A stretch of 64,000 bases of DNA from Jejuia algarum (GTDB lineage Bacteria; Bacteroidota; Bacteroidia; Flavobacteriales; Flavobacteriaceae), in NCBI GenBank assembly GCA_947495775.1, contig CANMAQ010000017.1:1-64000 (forward strand), given 5' to 3'. The position numbers were made by a program, and so were the translations under genes. Positions 7,151-15,618 of this stretch are shown here, piece by piece (position 1 is the stretch's first letter; each line of letters opens with the position of its first letter). A model generated the notes under the pieces. That model searched no databases. It was not told the DNA's origin and was given only the letters and a program-made list of their open reading frames with translations.

Positions 7151-7370
7151 GAACAGTAGTATAGCGAAGGGATTTTAGTTGGTCGTTAGGTTGTAAAGGC
7201 CATAGGCTAATAAAGGTATTTGCTCTCACAACATACAGGCCTATGGTTTTTACATAAAAGACATACAGTGGGTGAGGTATAAAGATATAAAAAGTAGGTT
7301 TCGGGTACCTGCCTGCTGTATGAGTTAGTCTGTAGAGGGCTTTTCTATAAGTTAAAGCCCTCTTTTTTTT
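7151..7370 (+). ncRNA. Structured RNA candidate ending in an intrinsic terminator
   Basis: The spacer is unusually GC-balanced for this genome and full of paired elements: CCATAGGC at 7200-7207 with GCCTATGG at 7239-7246; CATACAG at 7262-7268 with CTGTATG at 7316-7322, enclosing GTAGGT/ACCTGC (7294-7299, 7307-7312) around a seven-base loop; then a strong hairpin plus T-tract at 7334-7370. The octamer ACATACAG is repeated at 7231 and 7261. It could be a small RNA, possibly the 6S-type RNA of flavobacteria, or the 3' end of the preceding transcript. No promoter is identified, so the 5' end is arbitrary. Confidence 0.35.
7334..7370 (+). terminator. Rho-independent terminator
   Basis: Stem AGAGGGCTTT (7334-7343) pairs with AAAGCCCTCT (7354-7363) around a ten-base loop, followed by an uninterrupted T run to 7370. 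Because it is strong and points rightward, it ends the transcript of the candidate RNA or of the gene at 6872. Confidence 0.85.
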
Positions 7371-7469
7371 ATAGCGTTTAAAGCGACAAGTGTATTTGCG
7401 GTCTAAGCCTAATAGCACTAAAAAACACTTCTATACCCCCTGTAATGTAGTAGCACCAGCTAAAACGAG
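7371..7469. other. Spacer before the NUDIX gene
   Basis: About 100 bp with no recognisable element between the terminator and the 3' end of the leftward NUDIX gene. Confidence 0.5.
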
Positions 7470-8051
7470 TTAAACCAAACGCTTAATATTAGCATAAGAG
7501 TTTTCTAAAGCTTTTTTTGTTTTCTTTTTGCCTAACCATTTTACTTTGGTAATGCCTTCTTTTTCTTGAGGGTACAGCGTCCCTTCAAAATCTGTTATCA
7601 TCTCAAACCAATAGGTTATTTTTATTCTAAAGCGTCCTCTGCGTTTAAAAATGTGGTACGTTGTTTCAATAGGTTTTACAATTTTTAAACCTGTTACGCC
7701 TGTTTCTTCTTCCACCTCTCGAATGGCGGTCTCCTCTATGCTTTCGCCTTTTTCTGCTTTTCCTTTGGGCAAATCCCACTTGCCATTTCTATAGATAAAT
7801 AAAATTTTACCTTTGGCATTATACACTTTACCACCTCCTGCAACGACATTAGGTGCTTTTTTCAAAAACTTTTTAAGCAGTTTAGCGTCGTTTTTATGTA
7901 CCAAACAGGCTTCTTTAATAGACGTGGTATTAAGTTTACGTATCACACGTCTTAATATAACGGTATTAAGTTTGTAATTCTTAACCCCTTTTTCGTCTTT
8001 AACTTGGGTACTTAAGGTGATAGGCTTGTCACCAACAAAAATCTTATACAT
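7470..8051 (-). CDS. NUDIX hydrolase
   Basis: 193 residues. The NUDIX box is complete in the pattern G-x5-E-x7-REVEEE-x-G-V (GKAEKGESIEETAIREVEEE followed by TGV, near residues 100-122) and supplies the Mg2+-binding glutamates for pyrophosphate-bond hydrolysis. The 70-residue N-terminal extension before the NUDIX fold is typical of the flavobacterial form next to pyrE. Substrate not predictable from sequence. It is divergent from pyrE, with about 130 bp between them. Confidence 0.9.
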   Translation of the reverse strand: MYKIFVGDKPITLSTQVKDEKGVKNYKLNTVILRRVIRKLNTTSIKEACLVHKNDAKLLKKFLKKAPNVVAGGGKVYNAKGKILFIYRNGKWDLPKGKAEKGESIEETAIREVEEETGVTGLKIVKPIETTYHIFKRRGRFRIKITYWFEMITDFEGTLYPQEKEGITKVKWLGKKKTKKALENSYANIKRLV

Positions 8052-8167
8052 AGAGAAATTAAAAGCTTATTATGTCGTAAAAATATCACTTTTAAAAACA
8101 ACCAACAATTGTTAAAAAAAATATTTTATTCTCACAAAACACGCCTTCCTTATTTTAAATATATGTG

Positions 8168-8175
8168 TAATTTTG
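8168..8175 (+). promoter_or_regulatory. -7 box of pyrE, implying a leaderless or near-leaderless mRNA
   Basis: TAATTTTG matches TAnnTTTG and ends only four bases before the pyrE ATG at 8180. With initiation about 5-7 bases downstream of the box, transcription would start at or within a base or two of the start codon. Confidence 0.5.
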
Positions 8176-8179
8176 CAGC

Positions 8180-8824
8180 ATGATTTTTAATAAAGACACC
8201 GCTAAAAAAACAGCAGAGGTCCTTCTTGAGGCTAATGCTATAAAACTAAGCCCTAAAGCACCATTTACTTGGGCTTCTGGATGGAAATCGCCAATTTATT
8301 GCGATAATCGTATCATTTTATCATTTCCTGCTATTCGTTATTTTGTTAAAAAAACAATGGCAAAACACATCGAAGACACCTACGGGAAGCCAGATGCTAT
8401 TGCAGGTGTTGCCACAGGCGCTATTGGTATTGGCATGTTGGTTGCAGAGGTTTTAGATTTACCATTTATATATGTAAGACCAGAAGCTAAGGGCCACGGC
8501 AGAAAAAATCAAATTGAAGGCTATATCGAAGAAGGTAAAACAGTTGTCGTTGTAGAAGACCTTATTAGTACTGGTAAAAGCAGTTTAAAAGCTGTAGAAG
8601 CTCTAAGAGCGGCGAACGTTACCGTAAAAGGTATGGTGGCGATTTTTACTTATGGTTTTCAAGTTTCAAAAGATAATTTTGAAAAAGAAAATGTACTTTT
8701 ACATACCCTTGGTAGTTATGATAGTTTGTTAGAACAAGCCTTACACACCAATTACATTACCAAAGAAGAGCTAGAAACGCTTACCGAATGGAATACCAAT
8801 CCTAGCGAATGGGACATTGTTTGA
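8180..8824 (+). CDS. pyrE: Orotate phosphoribosyltransferase
   Basis: 214 residues, the usual length. Converts orotate and PRPP to orotidine 5'-monophosphate in pyrimidine synthesis, in the cytosol. The PRPP-binding motif VVVVEDLISTGKSS lies near residues 120-134 and the family's KGHGRKNQIEG loop (mobile catalytic loop with Lys and His) near 107-118. The N-terminus with FTWASGWKSPIYCDNR is characteristic. Promoter box immediately upstream; the SRPBCC gene follows after 40 bp on the same strand. Confidence 0.96.
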   Translation: MIFNKDTAKKTAEVLLEANAIKLSPKAPFTWASGWKSPIYCDNRIILSFPAIRYFVKKTMAKHIEDTYGKPDAIAGVATGAIGIGMLVAEVLDLPFIYVRPEAKGHGRKNQIEGYIEEGKTVVVVEDLISTGKSSLKAVEALRAANVTVKGMVAIFTYGFQVSKDNFEKENVLLHTLGSYDSLLEQALHTNYITKEELETLTEWNTNPSEWDIV

Positions 8825-8864
8825 TACCGTGTTTATTAGTATTTAATACCTAACCCGAACTATT

Positions 8865-9260
8865 ATGAATTTAGAATCTCCAAAAGTTAATGTTGCAAAA
8901 TCGCAACAAGATACTTTTAACTTTATATCCAACATTAAAAACTTTGAAATGCTAATGCCCGAAAACATTAGTAAATTTGAAGTTTTAAGCGAAGACACCT
9001 TTGTATTTGCACTAAAAGGCATGCCCGAGATTATTTTAAAGAAAAAAGAAGCTTCGGCGCCAAATACGATAGAATTTGGGGCTGCTGGAGGTAAAATTGA
9101 TTTTTCTTTAATAGCACATATTACAGAAACAGCTGCGAATTCGAGCACAGTCTATTTACAATTTAATGGCGACTTTAATCCCATGATGGCTATGATGATA
9201 AAAAGCCCTATCACAAAATTTATTGAAACCTTAGTGACTAATTTACCTAAGGCCGTTTAA
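8865..9260 (+). CDS. SRPBCC (START-like) fold protein
   Basis: 131 residues with no signal or membrane segment. The layout of an N-terminal strand, two short helices containing FNFISNIKNFEMLMPENI, then alternating strands and a long C-terminal helix (ITKFIETLVTNLPKA) is that of the SRPBCC ligand-binding fold. Ligand unknown. Follows pyrE at 40 bp and is probably co-transcribed; this pair is common in flavobacteria. The 3' end overlaps the convergent birA gene by four bases. Confidence 0.8.
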   Translation: MNLESPKVNVAKSQQDTFNFISNIKNFEMLMPENISKFEVLSEDTFVFALKGMPEIILKKKEASAPNTIEFGAAGGKIDFSLIAHITETAANSSTVYLQFNGDFNPMMAMMIKSPITKFIETLVTNLPKAV

Positions 9261-9988
9261 TACAATAATGTAATATCCTTTAAAGCAAAAGCTTTAGTGA
9301 TGTTGTCCTCTAAAAGCACCTCTAGTTCTCCTGTATCTAGAACCGTTTTTATAAAACCAGAAAACATAACACCCTCTGCATTTTTAAATGTTGAGGGTTT
9401 GTTTTTTCTGTACAAATGTTTTGTATACAACCCTTTTAGCGTAGCATACTTCCCTGTTTCTAAATAGTTAAAATACACTTTTAAATGGGTTATAAGCACC
9501 TCTAAAACCGCGTCTCTATCAAAAACACGCCCCGTAATATTTCGTAAAGACGACGCGTTGGGCAACCCTGTAAATAAAGTTTGGTTCACATTTAGCCCCA
9601 CGCCTATTACAGAAGCCGCTATAACACCTGACTTCATGACATTTTCTATAAGAATGCCACAAATCTTTTTGTTTTGTGACAATATGTCGTTAGGCCATTT
9701 TATAAAAAGTTGAGGCATTTGCAAATCTTCTAAAGCATGACGTACTGCTAATGCTGTAGCCATACTAAGAAAAAAAGTATGCTCTAATTTATAATTAGAA
9801 CTGTCTACAAACACACTAAAGGTAAGGTTTTTTGAACTTTGCGATTGCCAAACCGCTCCCATCTGCCCACGTCCATTGGTTTGGTGCTGCGCCGTAACTA
9901 CTGTAAAATGGTCTACTTTTTGGCTTGTATTGAGTTTCTTTAAAAAGCTATTAGTAGAATCGATGGCATCAAGTTTGATTATGGACAT
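9257..9988 (-). CDS. birA: Biotin--[acetyl-CoA-carboxylase] ligase
   Basis: 243 residues, matching the short monofunctional form without the N-terminal DNA-binding domain of E. coli BirA. Activates biotin with ATP and transfers it to the carboxyl carrier protein. The biotinyl-AMP loop TNGRGQMGAVWQS is at residues 37-49, IKWPNDI near 100-106, and the CGILIE strand near 113-118. Divergent from rsfS. Confidence 0.95.
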   Translation of the reverse strand: MSIIKLDAIDSTNSFLKKLNTSQKVDHFTVVTAQHQTNGRGQMGAVWQSQSSKNLTFSVFVDSSNYKLEHTFFLSMATALAVRHALEDLQMPQLFIKWPNDILSQNKKICGILIENVMKSGVIAASVIGVGLNVNQTLFTGLPNASSLRNITGRVFDRDAVLEVLITHLKVYFNYLETGKYATLKGLYTKHLYRKNKPSTFKNAEGVMFSGFIKTVLDTGELEVLLEDNITKAFALKDITLLY

Positions 9989-10055
9989 TAAAGGTGTTAT
10001 TTTAGTAGTTTAAAATCTTGTAGCATTTTTAAAGTATAAAGAACCAAAAAAATAA

Positions 10056-10063
10056 TAACTTTG
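10056..10063 (+). promoter_or_regulatory. -7 box upstream of rsfS-ftsH
   Basis: TAACTTTG matches TAnnTTTG, 20 bp upstream of the rsfS start at 10083. It would drive rsfS and ftsH, which are nine bases apart. Confidence 0.5.
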
Positions 10064-10082
10064 CACAAAGTAAATAAATTTA

Positions 10083-10454
10083 ATGACGAAAGATAAAGTA
10101 AGCACAGATCAGTTAATATCAGTTATCATTAGTGGCATAGAAGATGTTAAAGGCAAAGAAATACGGATTTTAGATTTAAGAGACATTGAAAACACTGTTT
10201 GTGATTATTTTATAATTTGTGAAGGTACTTCAAACACACAAGTTAACGCAATAGTTAATTCCGTTCAGAAAAAAGTAAGCAAAGAACTTAAGGATAACCC
10301 TTGGCACGTAGAAGGTGCCGATAATGCAGAATGGGTTTTATTAGATTATGTAAATATCGCTGTTCATGTTTTCCAAAAACAGACCAGAGAATTTTATGAT
10401 ATAGAAAGCCTTTGGGGAGACGCAAAAACAACAGTAATAGAAACAAGTTACTAA
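10083..10454 (+). CDS. rsfS: Ribosome silencing factor RsfS
   Basis: 123 residues, standard length. Binds ribosomal protein uL14 and blocks subunit joining in stationary phase. The family hallmarks are visible: GKEIRILDLRDIE near 22-34, a CDYFIICEGTSNTQV strand-loop near 40-54, WHVEG near 76-80, and WVLLDYVNIAVHVF near 86-99. ftsH starts nine bases after its stop, so they form one operon. Confidence 0.95.
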   Translation: MTKDKVSTDQLISVIISGIEDVKGKEIRILDLRDIENTVCDYFIICEGTSNTQVNAIVNSVQKKVSKELKDNPWHVEGADNAEWVLLDYVNIAVHVFQKQTREFYDIESLWGDAKTTVIETSY

Positions 10455-10463
10455 AAGAAAAAC

Positions 10464-12413
10464 ATGGCAAACGACAAAAAGAACACTAAAGATAAAAAAC
10501 CTAAATTTAGCCCATATTGGATATATGGGATTGTCTTATCTCTATTTTTAGTATTTACACTATTTAACAATGGTGACATAGAAAGCAGCAATACCACTAA
10601 CCCAACGCAATTTTTTAATTTCGTTGAAGATGGTGATGTGGCGAAAGTAGAAATTGTAAACAGAAGACTTGCAAAAGTTTACCTTACAAGTGAAGCGGCT
10701 AAAAAAGAGGTGCATAAAAAAACGAAATCTAATAGCATTTTACCATCGTCTAATACGGCACCAAATTACAAGTTTGAATTTGGAGAGCTAGAGATTTTTC
10801 AAAAAGACCTTGATAATGTTATTAAGAAAAATAATCTGGATTTAGAGCCTATCTATCTTACAGAAGAAAATCACCTTGCAGATTTCTTAATAGGAATCTT
10901 ACCTTTTGTCTTACTTATAGGGGTTTGGATTTTTATCATGCGTCGCATGTCTGGCGGTGCTGGTGGTGGTGCAGGCGGACAGATCTTCAATATTGGAAAA
11001 TCTAAAGCCAAATTATTCGACCAAAATACAGAAGTTAAAACCACTTTTAAAGATGTTGCAGGCCTTGAAGGTGCTAAAGAAGAAGTACAAGAAATTGTAG
11101 ACTTTTTAAAGTATCCTGAAAAGTACACGACATTAGGTGGTAAAATACCTAAAGGGGCTTTACTTGTAGGCCCTCCTGGTACAGGTAAAACCTTATTAGC
11201 AAGAGCTGTTGCTGGCGAAGCTAAAGTACCTTTCTTTTCATTATCTGGATCTGATTTTGTAGAAATGTTTGTTGGTGTAGGTGCATCTCGAGTTAGAGAC
11301 TTATTTAAACAAGCTAAAGAAAAATCACCTTCTATCATATTTATAGATGAAATTGATGCTATTGGTCGTGCTCGTGGTAAAAATGCCATGTCTGGCAGCA
11401 ACGATGAACGCGAAAATACCTTAAACCAATTACTTACAGAGATGGATGGTTTTGGGACTAAAACAAACGTTATTGTAATAGCAGCCACCAACAGAGCAGA
11501 CATCTTAGATAAAGCCTTAATGCGTGCGGGACGTTTTGACCGTCAAATTCATGTAGAATTACCTAACCTTACCGAACGAAAAGAAATTTTTGAAGTACAC
11601 CTTAGGTCGCTTAAAAAAGTAAAAGAATTAGATGTTGACTTTTTAGCAAAACAAACGCCTGGTTTTTCTGGTGCAGACATTGCTAACATGTGTAACGAAG
11701 CAGCCCTTATTGCGGCAAGAAATAATAAAAAATCTATAGACAAACAAGATTTCTTAGATGCTGTAGACCGTATTGTAGGTGGTCTAGAGAAACGCTCTAA
11801 AGTCTTCTCGCAAGAAGAGAAAAAACTTGTTGCATTTCACGAAGCAGGTCACGCCACTGTAAGCTGGTTTTTAAAGTACGCAGACCCTTTAGTTAAAGTA
11901 ACCATAGTACCGCGAGGCAGTTCTCTAGGTGCAGCTTGGTACTTACCAGAAGAGGCCAATTTAAAAAGAACCGAAAAGTATTTGGATGAAATCTGTGTTA
12001 CCATGGGAGGTAGAGCAGCCGAAAAACTCATCTTTAATAAAATTTCTAACGGTGCTTATGGCGATTTACAAAGCGTTATGAGAAAAGCCAAAGAAATGGT
12101 AATGGTAGCAGGTTTAAGTGAGAGTGTTGGGAATGTAACCTACTACGATCCACAAAGCGATAATGGTTTTACAAAGCCTTATAGTGAGAAAACAGCAGAA
12201 CTTATCGATAATGAAATTAAAACCATTATAGAAACGCAATACCAACGCGCACTCGATCTTTTAGAAGAAAAAAGAGAGAATTTAACCATATTGGCAGAAC
12301 GCCTTATTGAACGCGAAGTGATCTTTAAAGATGATTTAGAAGAAATCTTTGGCAGCAATCAACTTAATGATAAAAACAAAGAACAAGTGGTAACCCCACA
12401 ATTAGATAAATAA
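10464..12413 (+). CDS. ftsH: ATP-dependent zinc metalloprotease FtsH
   Basis: 649 residues. Membrane-anchored AAA+ protease that degrades misfolded membrane proteins and regulators. First membrane helix near 18-35, periplasmic domain to about 137, second helix near 138-160, a Gly-rich linker, Walker A GPPGTGKT at 236-243, Walker B IIFIDEID near 291-298, second region of homology with ATNR and RAGRFDR near 340-360, zinc site HEAGH at 459-463, third ligand Asp near 534 (YGDLQ). All catalytic residues are present. A strong terminator follows. Confidence 0.98.
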   Translation: MANDKKNTKDKKPKFSPYWIYGIVLSLFLVFTLFNNGDIESSNTTNPTQFFNFVEDGDVAKVEIVNRRLAKVYLTSEAAKKEVHKKTKSNSILPSSNTAPNYKFEFGELEIFQKDLDNVIKKNNLDLEPIYLTEENHLADFLIGILPFVLLIGVWIFIMRRMSGGAGGGAGGQIFNIGKSKAKLFDQNTEVKTTFKDVAGLEGAKEEVQEIVDFLKYPEKYTTLGGKIPKGALLVGPPGTGKTLLARAVAGEAKVPFFSLSGSDFVEMFVGVGASRVRDLFKQAKEKSPSIIFIDEIDAIGRARGKNAMSGSNDERENTLNQLLTEMDGFGTKTNVIVIAATNRADILDKALMRAGRFDRQIHVELPNLTERKEIFEVHLRSLKKVKELDVDFLAKQTPGFSGADIANMCNEAALIAARNNKKSIDKQDFLDAVDRIVGGLEKRSKVFSQEEKKLVAFHEAGHATVSWFLKYADPLVKVTIVPRGSSLGAAWYLPEEANLKRTEKYLDEICVTMGGRAAEKLIFNKISNGAYGDLQSVMRKAKEMVMVAGLSESVGNVTYYDPQSDNGFTKPYSEKTAELIDNEIKTIIETQYQRALDLLEEKRENLTILAERLIEREVIFKDDLEEIFGSNQLNDKNKEQVVTPQLDK

Positions 12414-12434
12414 GCATTTCGTTAACCTTTTGGT

Positions 12435-12474
12435 AAAAATCTTAAATTAATCTTTAGATTAATTTAAGATTTTT
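12435..12474 (+). terminator. Rho-independent terminator after ftsH
   Basis: A 19-bp perfect inverted repeat: one arm 12435-12453 begins AAAAATCTTAAATTAATCT and the other arm is 12456-12474, ending in T-rich sequence. AT-rich but very long, 20 bp after the ftsH stop. Confidence 0.75.
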
Positions 12475-12522
12475 TATATTTGGTAAACTCTCGATTAATC
12501 AAGGTTAATAGCGCGCACCTGA

Positions 12523-13131
12523 ATGAATCTTTTTAAAAAATTTTTCAGACCCAAATCAAGTCAGTCTGAAAAGGAAATAAAGTCTAATGACAGGGGCAAA
12601 TATATGCCCGAACTTAAGCTACCTATAGATGAAAAGTTTACCATAAACTTTAAAGCTAATGGTGGTAAGTTTTTGTATTGCGATAATTTAGACGAAGTAT
12701 ACGAAAACTTTAATAATATTGTAGAAGAGAACCGCTGGCATGAAAAGCGCGGATTGATTATAGACGACAACTTACTGGCCAAATTTAAATATTGCAGTAT
12801 GATTCCTTCTAAAAAAACCAATGGCGCAACGTATTTCTTAACAACCTGCGAGAATCTTATCGCTACAGACGGTTCTTTACTAATCAGTTCGAATCAAATT
12901 GCGACTAAAAAATTACCAGAACTTCCTTTTAATTTAATTGTATTTGCAACTACCAGCCAGATTGTTGATAATATTGGAGAGGGACTAAGGCTTATCAAAT
13001 CTAAAAACAAACAACACATCCCTTCAAATATCACTACCATTAAACATTTCAAGTCTGCAGACGAAAAAGACTTTTTAAGCTATGGAAGTAGCGCAAAAAA
13101 CCTATATTTACTGCTGTTAGAGGATTTATAA
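12523..13131 (+). CDS. LUD domain (LutC-like) protein
   Basis: 202 residues. The LUD domain of lactate-utilisation proteins B and C is recognisable in the segments RGLIIDDNLLAKF, TCENLIATDGSLLISSNQ and LPFNLIVFATTSQIVDN (roughly residues 75-155). In LutC this domain is part of an iron-sulphur L-lactate oxidation complex, but here no lutA or lutB is adjacent. The gene sits between ftsH and cdsA, as it does in other flavobacteria, so its role may differ. Charged N-terminus, no signal peptide. Followed by cdsA after 23 bp. Confidence 0.8.
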   Translation: MNLFKKFFRPKSSQSEKEIKSNDRGKYMPELKLPIDEKFTINFKANGGKFLYCDNLDEVYENFNNIVEENRWHEKRGLIIDDNLLAKFKYCSMIPSKKTNGATYFLTTCENLIATDGSLLISSNQIATKKLPELPFNLIVFATTSQIVDNIGEGLRLIKSKNKQHIPSNITTIKHFKSADEKDFLSYGSSAKNLYLLLLEDL

Positions 13132-13154
13132 TTTAAAACACCTTCTAAAAATAC

Positions 13155-13970
13155 ATGAAAGATATGTTATTACGCTCATTATCTGGGGTGTTCTATGTCG
13201 TTTTATTAATTGTAGTCCTAAGCTTAAACACGCCTCATGGATTCATCATCCTGTTTTTTCTGTTTGGTATCGTATCGCTTTTTGAATTTAAAAAGCTTAT
13301 TCAGCTAAAAAGCAACGTGCCGTATTTCATTTTTATAGTGCTCTACGCTGTATTTTGCTATTGGCGTATGGCTTTACAGTCTAATCTAGGGCTAGATGAA
13401 ACGACACAAATACTTATGGTACTCACTGTATTTGTAAATCTTTTTCTTATTAAAGATTTATTCTCTAAAAAAATCCCTCTATTTTTAACCAAAAGATATA
13501 TCATTACAACCTTTTACCTATCTAGTGGCTTTGTATTTTTAGCACTTATTGCCAGCCGCTTTAGTCCTAAGATTTTATTAGGCGCCTTTATTCTTATTTG
13601 GGTTAACGATTCTTTTGCATATCTTGTAGGTAAGAATTTTGGAAAACAAAAATTATTTGAAAAGATTTCCCCTAAAAAAACAGTAGAAGGCTTTTTAGGC
13701 GGTGTTTTCTTTTCTTGTATCGCTAGCTATTTTATAGCAACGGTTTCAAACACACTAAATTTCACCTACTGGTTACTTCTAAGCATTATTATAGCCGTTT
13801 TTGGAACTTTAGGAGATTTAATAGAATCTAAATTTAAACGACAAGCCAAAGTGAAAGACAGTGGTACTATCATGCCAGGGCACGGGGGCCTTTTAGACCG
13901 TTTAGATAGTATTATTTTTGCTTCACCATTTATTTACTTATTTTTAAGAATTATAGATTATGTTTCATAA
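13155..13970 (+). CDS. cdsA: Phosphatidate cytidylyltransferase
   Basis: 271 residues with about seven membrane helices. Makes CDP-diacylglycerol from phosphatidate and CTP in the inner membrane. The CdsA signature is complete near 225-260: GDLIESKFKRQAKVKDSG followed by MPGHGGLLDRLDS, with the metal-binding aspartates. Overlaps the psd gene by 11 bases, forming a phospholipid synthesis operon cdsA-psd. Confidence 0.96.
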   Translation: MKDMLLRSLSGVFYVVLLIVVLSLNTPHGFIILFFLFGIVSLFEFKKLIQLKSNVPYFIFIVLYAVFCYWRMALQSNLGLDETTQILMVLTVFVNLFLIKDLFSKKIPLFLTKRYIITTFYLSSGFVFLALIASRFSPKILLGAFILIWVNDSFAYLVGKNFGKQKLFEKISPKKTVEGFLGGVFFSCIASYFIATVSNTLNFTYWLLLSIIIAVFGTLGDLIESKFKRQAKVKDSGTIMPGHGGLLDRLDSIIFASPFIYLFLRIIDYVS

Positions 13971-14616
13971 AGAAGGTCATAAAATCATTTTATTCACGCT
14001 AATAGCCGTAGTCGCTGGTTTTTTACTAACAGACTACTTTATTACAATAGGCTGGCTACGCCTTTTAATATTAGTAACACTTCTCGTAGTTCTAATTTTA
14101 ATATTACAATTTTTTAGAAACCCAAAACGCCATACGCACAGCGACGATACTACCGTAGTCTCTCCTGTAGATGGTAAAGTTGTGGTGATTGAAGAAGTGT
14201 TTGAAAAAGAATACTTTAAAGATAAACGCTTACAAGTAAGTGTTTTTATGTCTCCAATAAATGTACACGTAACCCGTTACCCTATTGGAGGAAACGTATG
14301 TTTTAGTAAATACCACCCTGGTAAATATTTGGTAGCTTGGCATCCTAAAGCCAGTGAAGAAAACGAGCGTACCACTGTTGTTGTCGAGAATAAAACTTAC
14401 GGAAAGGTCTTGTTTAGACAGATTGCAGGTGCTTTGGCAAAGCGTATTGTAAACTATGCCGAAGTTGGCCATACGCCTGCGCAGGGAAGCGAATCTGGAT
14501 TTATTAAATTTGGCTCTAGAGTAGACCTCTATTTGCCTTTAGACACAAAAATTAATGTCGCTCTTAATCAAAAAGTACGAGGAGGAGAAAGTATTATAGC
14601 TAAGATAAATGAGTAA
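13960..14616 (+). CDS. psd: Phosphatidylserine decarboxylase, short form
   Basis: 218 residues, the size of the archaeal-type or short psd. Decarboxylates phosphatidylserine to phosphatidylethanolamine. Two N-terminal membrane helices (about 8-50), VSPVDGKVV near 67-75, SPINVHVTRYPIGG near 92-105, and the self-cleavage site FGS near residue 185 (IKFGSRVDLYLP), where the serine becomes the pyruvoyl cofactor. Overlaps cdsA upstream and the acyl-CoA-binding protein gene downstream. Confidence 0.95.
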   Translation: MFHKEGHKIILFTLIAVVAGFLLTDYFITIGWLRLLILVTLLVVLILILQFFRNPKRHTHSDDTTVVSPVDGKVVVIEEVFEKEYFKDKRLQVSVFMSPINVHVTRYPIGGNVCFSKYHPGKYLVAWHPKASEENERTTVVVENKTYGKVLFRQIAGALAKRIVNYAEVGHTPAQGSESGFIKFGSRVDLYLPLDTKINVALNQKVRGGESIIAKINE

Positions 14617-14875
14617 ATCAGCCTTAGATACCATATTTGATCAAGCAGTAGATCGTGTCAATGCACACAAAGAGCCTTTTCCTGCCGATATTCTTCTAAA
14701 ACTCTATGCCTATTACAAAAAGGCAACTAATGACTATGGCAAGCCTAGAAGTAAAAAATCGATTATCAATGCCTTTAAAACGAATGCCTTGTTTCAAATA
14801 CAAAATGTAACTGAAGATGAAGCCAAACAAGCCTATATAGATTTAGTAGACCAGTACTTCTTATACCGCAAGTAA
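14609..14875 (+). CDS. Acyl-CoA-binding protein
   Basis: 88 residues, the usual size of this four-helix protein. It binds long-chain acyl-CoA thioesters in the cytosol. Seen here: LDTIFDQAVDRV helix, the LKLYAYYKKATNDYGKPR segment (the acyl-CoA contact region YxxYKQAT with KP), then a NAFKTNALFQIQN helix. It starts within the last eight bases of psd, so it is translated from the phospholipid operon mRNA. Confidence 0.92.
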   Translation: MSKSALDTIFDQAVDRVNAHKEPFPADILLKLYAYYKKATNDYGKPRSKKSIINAFKTNALFQIQNVTEDEAKQAYIDLVDQYFLYRK

Positions 14876-14895
14876 ACTTTTATTTGGTTTACCTT

Positions 14896-15022
14896 ACCCC
14901 CAATTAGTCATTAAGAAATCTCTATTATATATAGCTTTCAACTGCTGCAAACACTAGCATTACACTATATTTAGGGCATTTAAAACCTTCTTAACGCTGT
15001 TCCACGATATAATCTGGGGTTA
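14896..15022 (+). repeat. Dispersed palindromic repeat, copy A
   Basis: A member of a four-copy intergenic family found in this window. Its 37-bp core at 14936-14972 begins TTTCAACTGCTGCAAACACT and aligns without gaps to cores at 18519, 38572 (reverse) and 47849. The outer ends carry ACCCCC and TGGGGTT, forming a weak terminal inverted repeat. Here the second internal arm is degenerate. Confidence 0.6.
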
Positions 15023-15056
15023 AAATGGTATTCAATTTTGGTATCCCTATAAAACA

Positions 15057-15086
15057 AAATTAAGCGCTATTTCTAGAGCTTAATTT
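15057..15086. terminator. Weak bidirectional terminator-like hairpin
   Basis: AAATTAAGC (15057-15065) pairs with GCTTAATTT (15078-15086) around a 12-base loop, with T residues following on the plus strand. Low GC stem. It lies between the phospholipid operon and the convergent gene that ends at 15151. Confidence 0.4.
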
Positions 15087-15150
15087 TATATGTCGACAAA
15101 ACTAGTTTTAGTTTGTCTTTCTATGTATAAAGGATTGAAACTATATCTCT

Positions 15151-15585
15151 TTAAAAATCTTCTTCTAAACCAATACGCATTTTTTTAATGATCTCTTCAA
15201 AATACAATACAGAAAGCATTATTTTGTCGGTATCTGCATAAGCGATAAATTGAGTCATTGTTTCCTTTGCATATTTAAAAGCCGCCACGTTAACTTCGTG
15301 TTGCTTCTCTAGTATCTTAATATTATCAGAATCTTCTCTTATGCCTAAATCTCCTAAAGTTGTTCCTGGTTCGTTTGTTAAAGACATGTATGGTAAAACA
15401 GTGGTGATTTCGTAAACACGGCTAATATATAATTCCAATAATTGGCCTTTTTTTAACTGTGCTAAATCTTCAATGGTATGAAATTTTAGAGTGCTTTTTT
15501 CTTTTTCGAATAATACGTTAGAGTCCTGTGCAAAACTAATGGTCGTAAATAAGGCTACCGATAGGATTAAAATTATATGTTTCAT
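15151..15585 (-). CDS. Secreted protein of unknown function
   Basis: 144 residues with a clear signal peptide (MKHIILILSVALFTTISFA, cleavage after Ala19). The mature part is helical with Lys/Glu-rich segments and no recognisable motif or cysteines. It is 50 bp downstream of the beta-helix gene on the same strand, with a (TG)8 tract in between, so it is probably in the same transcript and may act with that protein in the periplasm. Confidence 0.7.
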   Translation of the reverse strand: MKHIILILSVALFTTISFAQDSNVLFEKEKSTLKFHTIEDLAQLKKGQLLELYISRVYEITTVLPYMSLTNEPGTTLGDLGIREDSDNIKILEKQHEVNVAAFKYAKETMTQFIAYADTDKIMLSVLYFEEIIKKMRIGLEEDF

Positions 15586-15618
15586 CGTTTTTGTTTTTTT
15601 GGTTAATTACTTTAAAAT

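Noticed and set aside
7107..7418. 103-codon open frame on the minus strand
   Set aside because: It runs antisense through a hairpin-rich spacer and a perfect terminator, has no recognisable domain, and its composition (many Tyr, Arg and Cys) is unlike real genes here.
10871..11503. 210-codon minus-strand open frame inside ftsH
   Set aside because: Antisense shadow of a fully conserved AAA+ protease gene; no ribosome-binding or family support.
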